Origin: Atrina japonica
Taxonomy: Eukaryota > Mollusca > Bivalvia > Pterioida > Pinnidae
Assembly: GCA_030159075.1 (NCBI GenBank)
Contig: BROG01000977.1
Coordinates: 1-64,000, forward strand
Length of the DNA stretch: 64,000 bases
Direction of reading: 5' to 3'
Below, in pieces: positions 42,701-55,220 of the stretch. Both the position numbers and the translations under genes were made by a program. Within the stretch, counting starts at the first letter, position 1. The number at the start of each line of letters is the position of its first letter. Below the pieces are notes generated by a model. The model had not been told where the DNA came from and made no database searches. It saw only the letters and a list, made by a program, of their open reading frames with translations.

Positions 42701-45700
42701 AATACAGTTCTCAAAATAAAATCACTGTCATCAAACTGGTCCATGCCTCTGCGGGATCCCTGATTTCAACATCACAAGGCAATATGTTTCCAAGGGAACG
42801 CGATTTTAGACTTTGAAATAGATAAGAATCTCTGAGAGTTTATCTGATAGAATAGTTTAACGTATACGACTGGTTAGGTAGTCTGCGTTGTTTCAGGATA
42901 TTTTCTCTTTGATCAATGTAATGAATTCATATCTACTCAATATTCAAGCTCAACCGGATCTGACTTAATAGAAAATTCATTATTATTATTTTCTTAATTC
43001 ACATCAAATTCTTGATTCCCACATAAACAATGAAAAATATCTTGAATTCCACTTGTAAAACTTCCGGTGTTGATTCGTCTTCTCAACCTGTCTTCTCTAA
43101 TAGCCATACGTGTGCATTTATGGTATACATGTACTTATATTTGAGAAAGCTTTGTTTCATGGTTGATTATTATTTTTAGAAATAAAAGAAAGTTATTCTA
43201 GATAGTAAACAATGAATAATTTCAGACGACTGTTTGCACAAACTTGAATCATATTTGTATTGTGTCACTAGTTTTCCATGGTAACGACGGGTTATTGGCT
43301 GTGACTGATGGCTCTGTATCACCATTATCTGATGTTTACAGACGTGCAGTAGAAGAGATAGGGTACAGAACTGTAGACTGTAACGGATATGAACAAATAG
43401 GTTAGTAAAGATGTTTTTTTCACTATTTCCGGTTTTTTTCCGGTCCTGTGATGACGATTCACTAATACAACAAATCGATTAAAATATAAATTACGTTTAT
43501 GATGAAAAAAACCACTTCGTTATAAAGAGTTATTTTGCATTCTAATTTAATTCAACGTTATAAGAAATTACATGTACTTCGTTATAAACGCATTATTAAC
43601 GTGTTCGCTATAGACGAAGATTTTGTCTAGAATATTAAGAAATTCACATGAGAAATATATTTCGCTTTGCTGTAGCCGTAAATTCCTTATATCCGTGTGA
43701 GTTTTTTTTCGAGTTTTTCACAAACAATCAGAATATTGCATTACTTCTTGTCAGGTTTTTGTCCGATGCAGTTGACAGTAGAAAACGGTGAGAGGTGTAG
43801 CACTGCAAAATCCTTTCTACGGCCAGCCATGAAGCGTAAGAATTTACATGTCAGCATACAATCATATGCGACAAAGGTATCAAATCATCTTACATGTGAT
43901 TTATATGGCTTTATAAGTTCAATCAAAATTGAATTGATATGGTAACTTATTGTTCACTGGAGCTTGGGGTCTAACTTATAGATCAATTTACCCAAATTAG
44001 CAAACACGGTGAATGTTCCAATATGACGTTTATTTTGATTAAGATAATATTTTCATTATATATATATATATGAAACAGGGGCATTAGTCGTTGATTAATG
44101 ATAACAATGCCACTGCTGGGTTCGATCATTTATTGATGAACTGGTAACCAAAACAAAAAGTCCCATTTTTGAAACGAAACATTGGATCCACCAGTTTTAA
44201 ATTCACAAAGTTGGTTTGGTTTTTTATTATAATGATAAAAAACTTTCTTCGACAAAGTAGTATGATCTGATGTGACACCCTTAAACGCTGACTGCTAGTA
44301 TATATTCATATTGAATTAACAGCCAATTTATACACATGCTAACATCGAAAACTGAAGTAAATTTCCGTGCAAAACGAAACTCTACAAAATGTCAAAACTC
44401 AGGTAAACGTAAAGTGCTGAATAGGCACTAACTTAAGTAACCGTAATCATTACACCGTGAAGAAATAGTAACAATGCAAAATGCTAAGTTGACGTTTATA
44501 CTTTCAAAACTACAGTGAAACAAATCAGTACCGAGTACGAATTATGTCCCTATTACATTCTCCCCCTGTCATGAAAAATGGCGTCCTCGTCATTTACATA
44601 AAAATAACACTGATTCGATTAACATGATTTCACTAATTCCAAGTAATCAATTGAAGAAATGTTTGTTTGACTTCAGGGTCATTCATAATGTTGTTTTTAG
44701 TCACTAATGATTGTAGATAATCTGCGCGAGTCATCCAGTCAGCGCTAATTCTGCTGCAACCAGGTCTAAACCAATCTGGTTTTTTCCTTACTCTTGTAGA
44801 CTTCCTCGGTTGAATCATCGGGTATTAACACTCTCGGGCGGTGTCGTGTCATTAATATTTTCTGATAGTGAATCATGAGGTACCGTACGTATTTCACAGT
44901 CATCAATCGGACCCGCAACTAGATTTTCATGTTCGGATGCACTTTTTGTATCCGGATATGATTGTACAGGTTCCAGCAATACATTAGAATCGCCGTTCGG
45001 TTTTCGACGTTTTATAAAGATTTCATCATCTGAGTCTTCATATTCCTGATCTTGAGTGTGATTTTGTGAATCTTTGGAAGTTTCGCTATTGCAAGATTTA
45101 CGCAATTTCGGTATTGGTTTGCCTGTATCAGTTTTCTCGTTATATTTACGAGGTCGCGACGAGGTTTAGGTGCTGGAGATGGCTCATCTTGATAAACTGT
45201 CATATATGGCATTAACAATTTGCGATGTTATGTTCGTTTACGTCCGGTTCCATCCTCTTTGCGAACTACAAACACAGGTATATCCGGGTTTGGTTTTGAC
45301 AACACTGTATATACATCTTGTTCCCACTTGTCGGCAATTTTATATCGTCCATCATGAACAACTATTTTGACAAGAACTTTGTCTCCTGGCTGAATTTGTG
45401 CTCCTTTCACTTTTATATCGTACTGTTTCTTTTGTACATTCTGTGCTTTGGTTGTGTTTTTCTGTGCAAGCTCAAATAAATCTCTCAATTTGTCCTGTAA
45501 ATCTCCTATATATCTATGAAGAGGTTTATTTTGCTCATTGTGTTGTCTCGTTCCAAATATTACATCAACTGGCAATCGTGGTTCTCTACCAAACATAAGT
45601 TGATAGGGTGAAAATCCAGTAGTATCATGTTTTGTACCGTTATATGCGTGCACTATTGGGCAAATAAATGATTTCCAGTTTTGCTTTTGATCTTGTTCCA

Positions 45701-48700
45701 GCGTACCAAGCATATTTATCAAAGTACGATTAAATCGTTCACAGATTCCATTACCCATCGGGTTGTAGGCTGTTGTTCGGGACTTCTGGATATTCAGTAA
45801 TGTACAAAGTTCTTTTATTAGACTGCTCTCGAAATTTGCACCTTGATCTGAATGAATTTTTGCAGGTATTCCATAGTGCATTACAAAATTTTCGTAGAAA
45901 GCTTGAGCTGTTGTTTTAGATGTCATATTTTTAGTCGGAATGGCAACGGCGTATTTCGTAAAATGGTCTGTGATGACTAAAACATACTCGTATCCACCTT
46001 TTGATTTTTCAATCGTGACGAAATCCATACAGACCAATTCCAATGGTTCAGACGATGTAATATTAACAAGAGGTGCTCTTATGTTCGTTGGTGCTTTTCG
46101 TCGGATGCAACGATCACATGATTTAATATAATTTTCCATATCCCTGTTAAGTCCTGGCCAAAAGAAACGATCTTTTAACAAAGATAAAGTTCTGTCTCGA
46201 CCTTGATGTCCTAATTGATCATGACAAAAATAAAGAACATCACTAGTTAGAATTTTGGGAACAACTAATTGATGTTTTGTTTCTTCGTTTTCTTTCACTT
46301 TTCGATATAATGTACCATCTTTCAGGAATAATCTATCAAAGTTCTGAAGCATCACAGATTCAAAATACGAATAGCTTATCTCATCTTTTCTTGGTTTCCT
46401 ACCATTTCTCACTGCTTCAATCCAAAATGACAAAATGGAATCCTGTTTCTGTGCTTGTCTAATATTAATATTTACATCAATGTTCGGTGTCATGACTAAT
46501 TTTGTAAATGAGACGGGTAAGCTTTCCACATGAGGTGAAGTTGTCAACTGAGCATTGCATATTGCTTGTACTGATTCATTTGAAATTGAACACCTCTTAC
46601 CATCAATGCTGGGATGACGTGATAGAGCATCGGTGTCCGTATTCTTTTTTCCAGACCTGTACCGCAAATCGAAGTCAAAAGCAGCTAGTGCAGCCACCCA
46701 TCTGTGTCCTGTTGCATCAAGTTGCGCTGTTGTCAGTATATAAGTTAAAGGATTATTATCCGTCAGAACGGTGAACTTGACACCATACAAATAATCTCTA
46801 AATTTTTCTGTCACAGCCCACTTCAGAGATAGAAATTCAAGTTTGTGTGCCGGGTAGTTTCGTTCAGCTTTGCTCAAACCTCGGCTGGCATACGCTACTA
46901 CTCTTTTCTCACCATCTATTTCCTGACATAAAACGGCACCTAGCCCTTTTCCGGAAGCGTCTGTGTGCAGTTCAAAGGGCAGTGTGTAATCGGGGTAGGC
47001 TAATACAGGAGGGGAAGACAACTGTTTCTTAAGTTCAACAAAAGCCTCTTGCTGTTCACTGTTCCACTCAAATTGATTTTCATCACTGCTCATACGAGAT
47101 GTTTTTTTCTTGTTCTTTTTAGATTTTCTCGTAGATGGTAGTAAATGCGTCAATGGCCGTGCTATCGTCGCAATTTTTTCTTTTACAAATTTTCGGTAAT
47201 AACCGGCGAAATCTAGAAAACGTCTGACTTCTTCTTTCGTGGTAGGTTTGGGCCAGTGTTTCACTTTACTAATATTTTCCTCATCTGGTTCTATTCCTTT
47301 TTCAGAGACTATATGGCCAACATATTTTACACGTTTCATCAGTAGTGAGCACTTTTTAGGTGTCAGCTTCAACCTTGATTCTCGTAGTTTTTGAAATACT
47401 TGTTTTAATCGTTGGAGATGTTCCTCAAAAGTTTTTGAAAACACTATCAAGTCGTCTAGAAAAATACAACAAATATTATGATTCAATTCCCCAAGACACT
47501 CCTCCATCAACCGTTGATATGTCGCAGGGGCGTTTGTCAATCCAAATGGCATGCGATTAAATTCGAAGAAGCCCATAGATCCCATCGTAAATGCAGTCCT
47601 TTCTTTATGTTGTTCGGCAATTTCTATTTGATGGTACCCTGTTTTCATATCTAGTACCGAAAAATATCGGTTTCCTGCCAAGTTTTCCAATATGTCGTCA
47701 ATTCTAGGCAACGCATAACTGTCCTTGATTGTTCTGGCATTGAGTTGTCGGTAGTCAATACAAAGCCTTAGTTGTCCGTTCTTCTTTCTGACTAAAACGA
47801 CATTTGATGAAAATGGAGAATGGGACTTTCGTATGATATTTCCATGTAGAAGCTGTAGTATGTTATCACGGACTTCATTGATTATTGATGGCGGGATTTT
47901 CCGGTATCGCTGTTTAAAGGGCATTTCGTTACTCAACTCGATTCTATGTTTAACACTTTCGTTATGACCAATGTCCAAATCACCAGTTGACAAAATGTGT
48001 TTGTAATCAACAAGTAATTTGTTTAAAGCACTTATTTCCGTAGCTGTGAGATCTTTCGGAACGTTTATCTGGCTAATGACGTCAGGATCAAGTTTATTAT
48101 TATTATTATCATCACTTGGTATAGTTTCTATATTTACTGGCTGAATTTCACATATCAATTGTTTTGGGTTGATAGTGACAATCTTTGTTGAAACATTGCT
48201 GATTATGACTGGTATCTTCTCAACTGAATTACTTTCATAGTTTATAACAACAGGCGAAATATCAATTCCCGCTGACAAAGTAGATTTAGATGTTGCCTGG
48301 ATGATAGCACATACTGGTTGATAGGGCATAGCTCTAGACATAGTTCCTTTGATTATTATCTCAGTGTTGGGAGGTATAATCACTTTCTTTTCCTCAGCAG
48401 ACTTAATAAATGCTAAGATGTTTCGATTTTGTCGTAGTTCTTTCTCTCTCAGTGCTAAACATCTGAAAGTCATATACCACGGCGTAGTAAGTTTCGCTTC
48501 CTGTAGAAATCTAACACCGTGTCTTTGTTTCATGTTGAACAGTAATACATTTAAAATGTTCGTACCTATGAGCACAGGGGTACGATGATGATATGAAACG
48601 GTCGGCACGATCAGAAAAATTGCATCTACGTTGTCATCCGAATCATCGACTCTCAAGGGCAGCGTGATGTAGCCAGTGTATGGTAACTTTGATCCATCGG

Positions 48701-50872
48701 CGCATTCTACAGTTAATAGATCCTTCACTTGCTCAATAGGAAAATGTTTCAAATATTGATCATAATATTCCTGGCTAATTGTGGAAATTGATGAACCTGT
48801 ATCTAGTAAAGCTTGAACTTTCTCATTATCCAAAAACACAAATGTTTCGTTAATCGTTCCAACTAAAGTTGACATCTTCTGTTTAAGTCGTGAATCGTTA
48901 TTAAGCAATCTATGCTGTTGTGATGCAATATAGGGACCTTTGTGTACACCAAGGTCGCCAGACTGTCCCTCATCTGCAACCTTCAGTAGTTTAAATGACC
49001 ATGCCTATTCCCACGAAAACGACCATTCCTATAGAATTGTCTAGTATTTCTGTTTTGTCCTCTGAATGGCATAGATCCTCCCTGTTGATTATACGCATTG
49101 TATTGTGGGTATCTGCCAATTTGAGATGTGTTTGAATTTTGATCACTTTGTAACATCGAGTTGGTATTGTCTCTGTTCCTAGCGCTTCGTGTTTGATAAT
49201 TTATGTTTCCCCTGCCTCGGCTGACATTATCCGTTCTGTTATATCTACCACAGTATCCTTGATTTCGATCCCTATTGGAACAACGTCCCACACTTTGTAT
49301 AGCACTTAATTCGGTTTCTACCGATTCAACCTTTGTAGATAATTGTTCAATTTTTTTCATTATATCATTCAGTGTTGTCGCTGCTTGTTGTTTAACTACC
49401 GCTTTTGATGTTTCAAGTTCTTGTCCAATTGTCCTTACTTCTCTTAGCAACAAATCGAAATTCTTTATTTTATCATATTTATATCTCACTGCAGCTTGTA
49501 ATTGTTTGTCTCTAAGCCCTGTGAATAACTTTGAACAAAGCATTTCCTCCCTGGCAGTCCACGATATCTGATGTCTCTCCACTGCTATTTGCAACAGGGA
49601 TTGCAGCCTAACTCCAAACTGCAACTGTTTCGCCATCATTTTGACGCTGTGTGTAAAAATTCTCCATCACTGCTTCATTATTCGAAACATTGCCAAATAC
49701 ACCCTCCAGTTTTTCAATAATAGCTGACGGTGATATATCGTCTCCAAGGGTCACTAATAATGTTCGGGCTTTCCCTCTCAATGAATTTCTCATTGCATGA
49801 AGGATGACAGCAGTTGGGTATGCAGCTTCTCTTAATATACATCGTGCTTCGTATTTCCAAACACTAAATTCAACCTCACCAGCTTTATTCTCCCCTGAAA
49901 ATACTGGTACATGTGGTTTGCCTCCTATCACAGACACTGGCGATGACATATTTGTAAGGTCAGCAATGCTAGGTAATGGTGGTCTAGGCGGTGGTTTAGA
50001 ATCTTTGGGTGTGGATCTAGCGTTTGGCCCTCTTAACAAACCAAATTCATCACTGGTCACCACTTTGTATTTACTTTCTTTGTGCAAAAAGTCAATCATT
50101 TTAGCAATATCTTCATCATTTAACTTTTCACCAGCCTCTGTTTTTACTTGTCTTTCTGCTTCATTGTCTATGTCTAATTCACCTCCATATGCTTGCATTC
50201 TGATAAAGTTATTGATGCCGCAGACGAAATTAAAAAACGTTTTTGAGTACCGAAATTTTTATCAACACAAATTCAAATCATTCACTCCGCTGGCGTTAAG
50301 CATGCGTCCTTAGAATCCGCACCAATTTTTGTTTTCATAGAAACGGAGAGTTGTCCTCAGAAGTCTCGAGAAGTCCCAACGTGGGCGCCATTGAAACAGG
50401 GGCACTAGTCGTTGATTAATGATAACAATGCCACTGCTGGGTTCGATCATTTATTGATGAACTGGTAACCAAAACAAAAAGTCCCATTTTTGAAACGAAA
50501 CATTGGATCCACCAGTTTTAAATTCACAAAGTTGGTTTGGTTTTTTATTATAATGACCAAAAACTTTCTTCGACAAAGTAGTATGATCTGATGTGACACC
50601 CTTAAACGCTGAGTGCTAGTATATATTCATATTGAATTAACAGCCAATTTATACACATGCTAACATCGAAAACTGAAGTAAATTTCCGTGCAAAACGAAA
50701 CTCTTCAAAATGTCAAAACTCAGGTAAACGTAAAGTGCTGAATAGGCACTAACTTAAGTAACCGTAATCATTACACCGTGAACAAATACTAACAATGCAA
50801 AATGCTAAGTTGACATTTATACTTTCAAAACTACAGTGAAACAAATCAGTACCGAGTACAAATTATGTCCCT

Positions 50873-50923
<51 letters not shown>

Positions 50924-53900
50924 CCAGTGAAATGATATAAACTTTGTATATAAAATTATTTTACTATAATTTGCTAGGTCATCATTGAGAACAAAAAAGC
51001 TATTGGTTTAGAATTTTATCGTGGAGGAAAGAAGACAGTAGTCAAGAGCAAAAAAGAACTGATATTATCTGGTGGAACGATAAACTCGCCGCAGTTGCTA
51101 ATGTTATCCGGTATCGGACCCAAGAAACATCTGGAATCGTTAGGGGTAAGGTAAATGGGATACTAGATAAATGCTGTTATCAACTTTTATTTTATTCTTG
51201 TTTGTATTAATAAAAGATATTAAATGAAGTATTATCAAACTTAAAGAAGAATATTGCATACAAAAACGCATGTAGATAGAATATAAATTCATCAATAAAA
51301 ATTTCTTGTCACTATTACAGGTGATCTTTTTTTCCTGGATAATTTCTTTGCTGCCATCATATGTGACCCACAATATAATTGATGTATTTTATGTTGAAGT
51401 TTGACTTTCAAGATTTAGGATTTTGTTTTTAGTTGTTTTACATCCCGCCATTTTTACGTAGATGGAGATATCACCAGCTTTAAGTGAATTTGACCTGTGC
51501 TATAGATTGACACCAATGCAGTCGGGTTCATTTACTTGCCACGCCTACCGCGGACCTCGAGTTTTAAGTCTCATTCGACAGACTCGTGACTTTCACTTGT
51601 ATGTTTGATGAAGAAACAGTTTTAAGCACTCGGTATTATTTGGAAATTGACAACAGGGCCTTCTGCTTGCTATTCAAACGCTTTACACACCAGCAATCAA
51701 TGTTTTTGATAATAACTTGATAGTTGAACATAATAACATCATATTAAAACCATATGAATAACCAAAGATCTGTAATACAACAATTGTCCTTATGAGTTTT
51801 ATATAGTTTTAGGAGGAGCTGAAAAGACATTGCTCATGGGTTTTATGTAGTTTTTAGGAGGCGCTCACAAGATATAGCTCAATGGCTTTATGTAGTTTTT
51901 AGGAGGCGCTCACAAGATATTTCAATGGCTTTATGTAGTTTTAGGAGGCGCTCACAAGATATAGCTCAATGGCTTTATGTAGTTTTTAGGAGGCGCCCAC
52001 AAGATATAGCTCAGTGGCTTTATGTAGTTTTTAGGAGGCGCTCACAAGATATAGCTCAATGGCTTTATGTAGTTTTTAGGAGGCGCTAACAAGATATAGC
52101 TCAATGGCTTTATGTAGTTTTAGGAGGCGCTCACAAGATATAGCTCAATGGCTTTATGTAGTTTTTAGGAGGCGCTCACAAGATATAGCTCAATGGCTTT
52201 ATGTAGTTTTAGGAGGCGCTCACAAGATATAGCTCAATGGCTTTATGTAGTTTTTAGGAGCCGCTCACAAGATATAGCTCAATGGCTTTATGTAGTTTTT
52301 AGGAGGCGCTCAAACGACATTGCTCTCGGGGATTCATGTAGTTTTTATTAGGAACTCACAAGACATTGCTCATCGGTTTTATGTAGTTTTTAAGAGGATC
52401 TAACAAGACATTGCTGTTGGATTTTATGTCGTTTTAGGAGGAGCTCACAAGACATAGCTCGTGGGCGTTATGTAGTTTTTGAAGGAGCTCACGATACATT
52501 GCTTATAGGCTAAGGATAGTTTTAGGACGAGCTGACAAGACATTACACGTGGGCTTTATGTAGTTTTTAAGAGGCGCTCACAATACATTGCTCATTTCAA
52601 CCCACACATCTTAATTTGGATTGCAGTGCTTAAAATACAAGGAAAGATATTATTCGTAAATAGATATATTTTATGATAGAAAAATAATGAGGTTATAGAT
52701 TTTTAAAATATTATGTAAAAGAGCAAAAAAGAGTACTTGTAAAGCCGTGCACAGAAACTTTTAAAACAAGCAGCCTAAAAGTTCCTTTCTGTCATAGATG
52801 TTCAGATGGGAATACAATCCATGTCCTGTAAAGTTAATATTTTTCGATTCGACTACGTATATGTCAATTTACTTATTTCTTTATTTACCCTACATATAAA
52901 ATATCAATAAAGCAATAACGTGCTTCATCACTGATAACTAGATTTTGTGGTGTATAGGGCGAGAAAGGTCAAGCGCAAGATTATTCGAGATCCGACGTGA
53001 CTTAACTTAGAGTACCTACGACACTCAAAACACTGTGGTTTTCTTGTCTATTACAGATAGATGTTAAGGCAGATCTACCCGTAGGAAATAATCTGCAAGA
53101 TCATCTATTTACGGGACTCAGATTCTTCAACAATATGTCACACGGTATCAATATAGACGAAGTAGAAAGCTGGGCTAGCTTTCTCAAATACAAATTATTT
53201 AGAAAAGGTGAATGTTTTGAGGTTAAATGGTATTGTTGAGCTAACCATTCGCAAGTGAAAAAGTATCAAACCTGGGTTTCTCAAGAAGTTTTCACAAAAT
53301 ATATAGGAATTTAAGAATCTATATACTTGTGTATATCTCCTTTTTGTTATTGTATATAAATTTGAGTTGTAAAAGAAGGAAAATCTTTTTCTAATAAAAT
53401 ACAGCTAATGTCCATCTAAATGGCAGATCTATATTGTCATAAGAACATTCATTTCAGGCTACCTGGGTGTATCCGGAGCAGAGGGAACCGCTTTCATCAA
53501 AACTAATACGAATACAACTGAGGAATACCCAGATATCCAACTAAATTTTTTCTCTGTCAGCCCTGGTGCACAATCAAGTGGGTTTATTGCTGGGATGAAC
53601 TTACTTGAAGAGGTTAGGAAACTATAATTAAGCTGACACAAATATCAACACAAGTCTCTACAGCTTACATAGGGACTATCATAATATCAACACAAGTCTT
53701 TACAGCTTACATAGGGACTATCATGATATCAACACAAGTCTATAAATAAAGCTTACATAGGGACTATCATAATATCAACACAAGTCTCTTCAAATAAAGC
53801 TTACATAGGGACTACCATAATATCAACACAAGTCTCTACAGCTTACATAGGGACTATCATGATATCAACACAAGTCTCTGCAAATAAAGCTTACATAGGG

Positions 53901-55169
53901 ACTATCATAATATCAACACAAGTCTCTTTAAATAAAGCTTACATAGGGACTATCATAATATCAACACAAGTTTCTACATCTTACATAGGGACTATCATAA
54001 TATCAACACAAGTCTCTTCAAATAAAGCTTACATAGGGACTATCATAATATCAACACAAGTTTCTACATCTTACATAGGGACTATCATAATATCAACACA
54101 AGTCTCTACAGCTTACATAGGGACTATCATAATATCAACACAAGTCTCTACAGCTTACATAGGGACTATCATAATATCAACACAAGTCTCTACAGCTTAC
54201 ATAGGGACTATCATAATATCAACACATGTCTCTACAGCTTACATAGGGACTATCGTAATATCAACACAAGTCTCTACATATAAAGCTTACATAGGGAATA
54301 TCATAATATCAACACAAGTCTCTACAACTTACATAGGGACTATCATAATATCAACACAAGTCTCTACAGCTTACATAGGGACTATCATAATATCAACACA
54401 AGTCTCTACAGCTTACATAGGGACTATCATAATATCAAAACAAGTCTCTACAGCTTACATAGGGACTATCATAATATCAACGCAAGTCTCTACAGCTTAC
54501 ATAGGGACTATCATAATATCAACAAAAGTCTTTACAGCTTACATAGGGACTATCATAATATCAACACAAGTCTTTACAGCTTACATAGGGACTATCATAA
54601 TATCAACACAAGTCTCTACAGCTTACATAGGGACTATCATAATATCAACACAAGTCTCTACAGCTTACATAGGGACTATCATAATATCAACACAAGTCTC
54701 TGTAAATAAAGCTTACATAGGGACTATCATAATTATTTAGAATTGATAATTTATTTGTGGTTAATGTTATTGCCTAGTTAGGGATAAAACATCAAGGAAT
54801 TACCGTTGCAATATTTGACTCAACATGTTATGTTTTAAATTTCCTAACCGTATTTCTGTTACATTTTTACACTAACCGTTTAAATAAATATCTGCCATAA
54901 CAGATAGGAGAAAATATACAGAATGATATTAAAACTTCCAAGTTCAGAGAATTCCACGTGCATCCTATTTTGCTACATCCAAAGAGTAAAGGAACGATTA
55001 GATTAAAAAGCAAGGATCCATTCACCAAACCGTTGATAGATCCTGATTATTTATCTGTCCAAAGTGACGTCAAGACATTGATCGAAGGTATGATGTATAA
55101 GGGGATCATATATTTGGCTGTTATCAAGAAATGATAATGAATTATAAGTATAATAAATATTATTATTTC

Positions 55170-55220
<51 letters not shown>

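Larger units (their letters stand above)
44071..50876 (-). mobile_element. Nearly intact Ty3/gypsy LTR retrotransposon
   Basis: LTRs at 44071-44557 and 50392-50876 flank an interior with PBS, gag, pol and PPT on the - strand (6.8 kb). Protease, reverse transcriptase, RNase H and integrase follow in gypsy order. By eye the LTRs differ at about nine positions plus one 2-bp indel, so insertion is fairly recent. It sits in GMC intron 5 in antisense orientation, inserted in a TA-dinucleotide tract, which hides the target duplication. Defects: one frameshift inside gag and frame breaks in the tail behind integrase. Confidence 0.95.

Noticed and set aside
44815..45218. Separate env or accessory gene behind integrase
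   Set aside because: The overlapping ORFs in different frames look like one pol tail broken by indels, with no signal or membrane segment.
45398..48588. Plus-strand ORFs of 60-90 codons
   Set aside because: They are shadows of the pol gene on the opposite strand.
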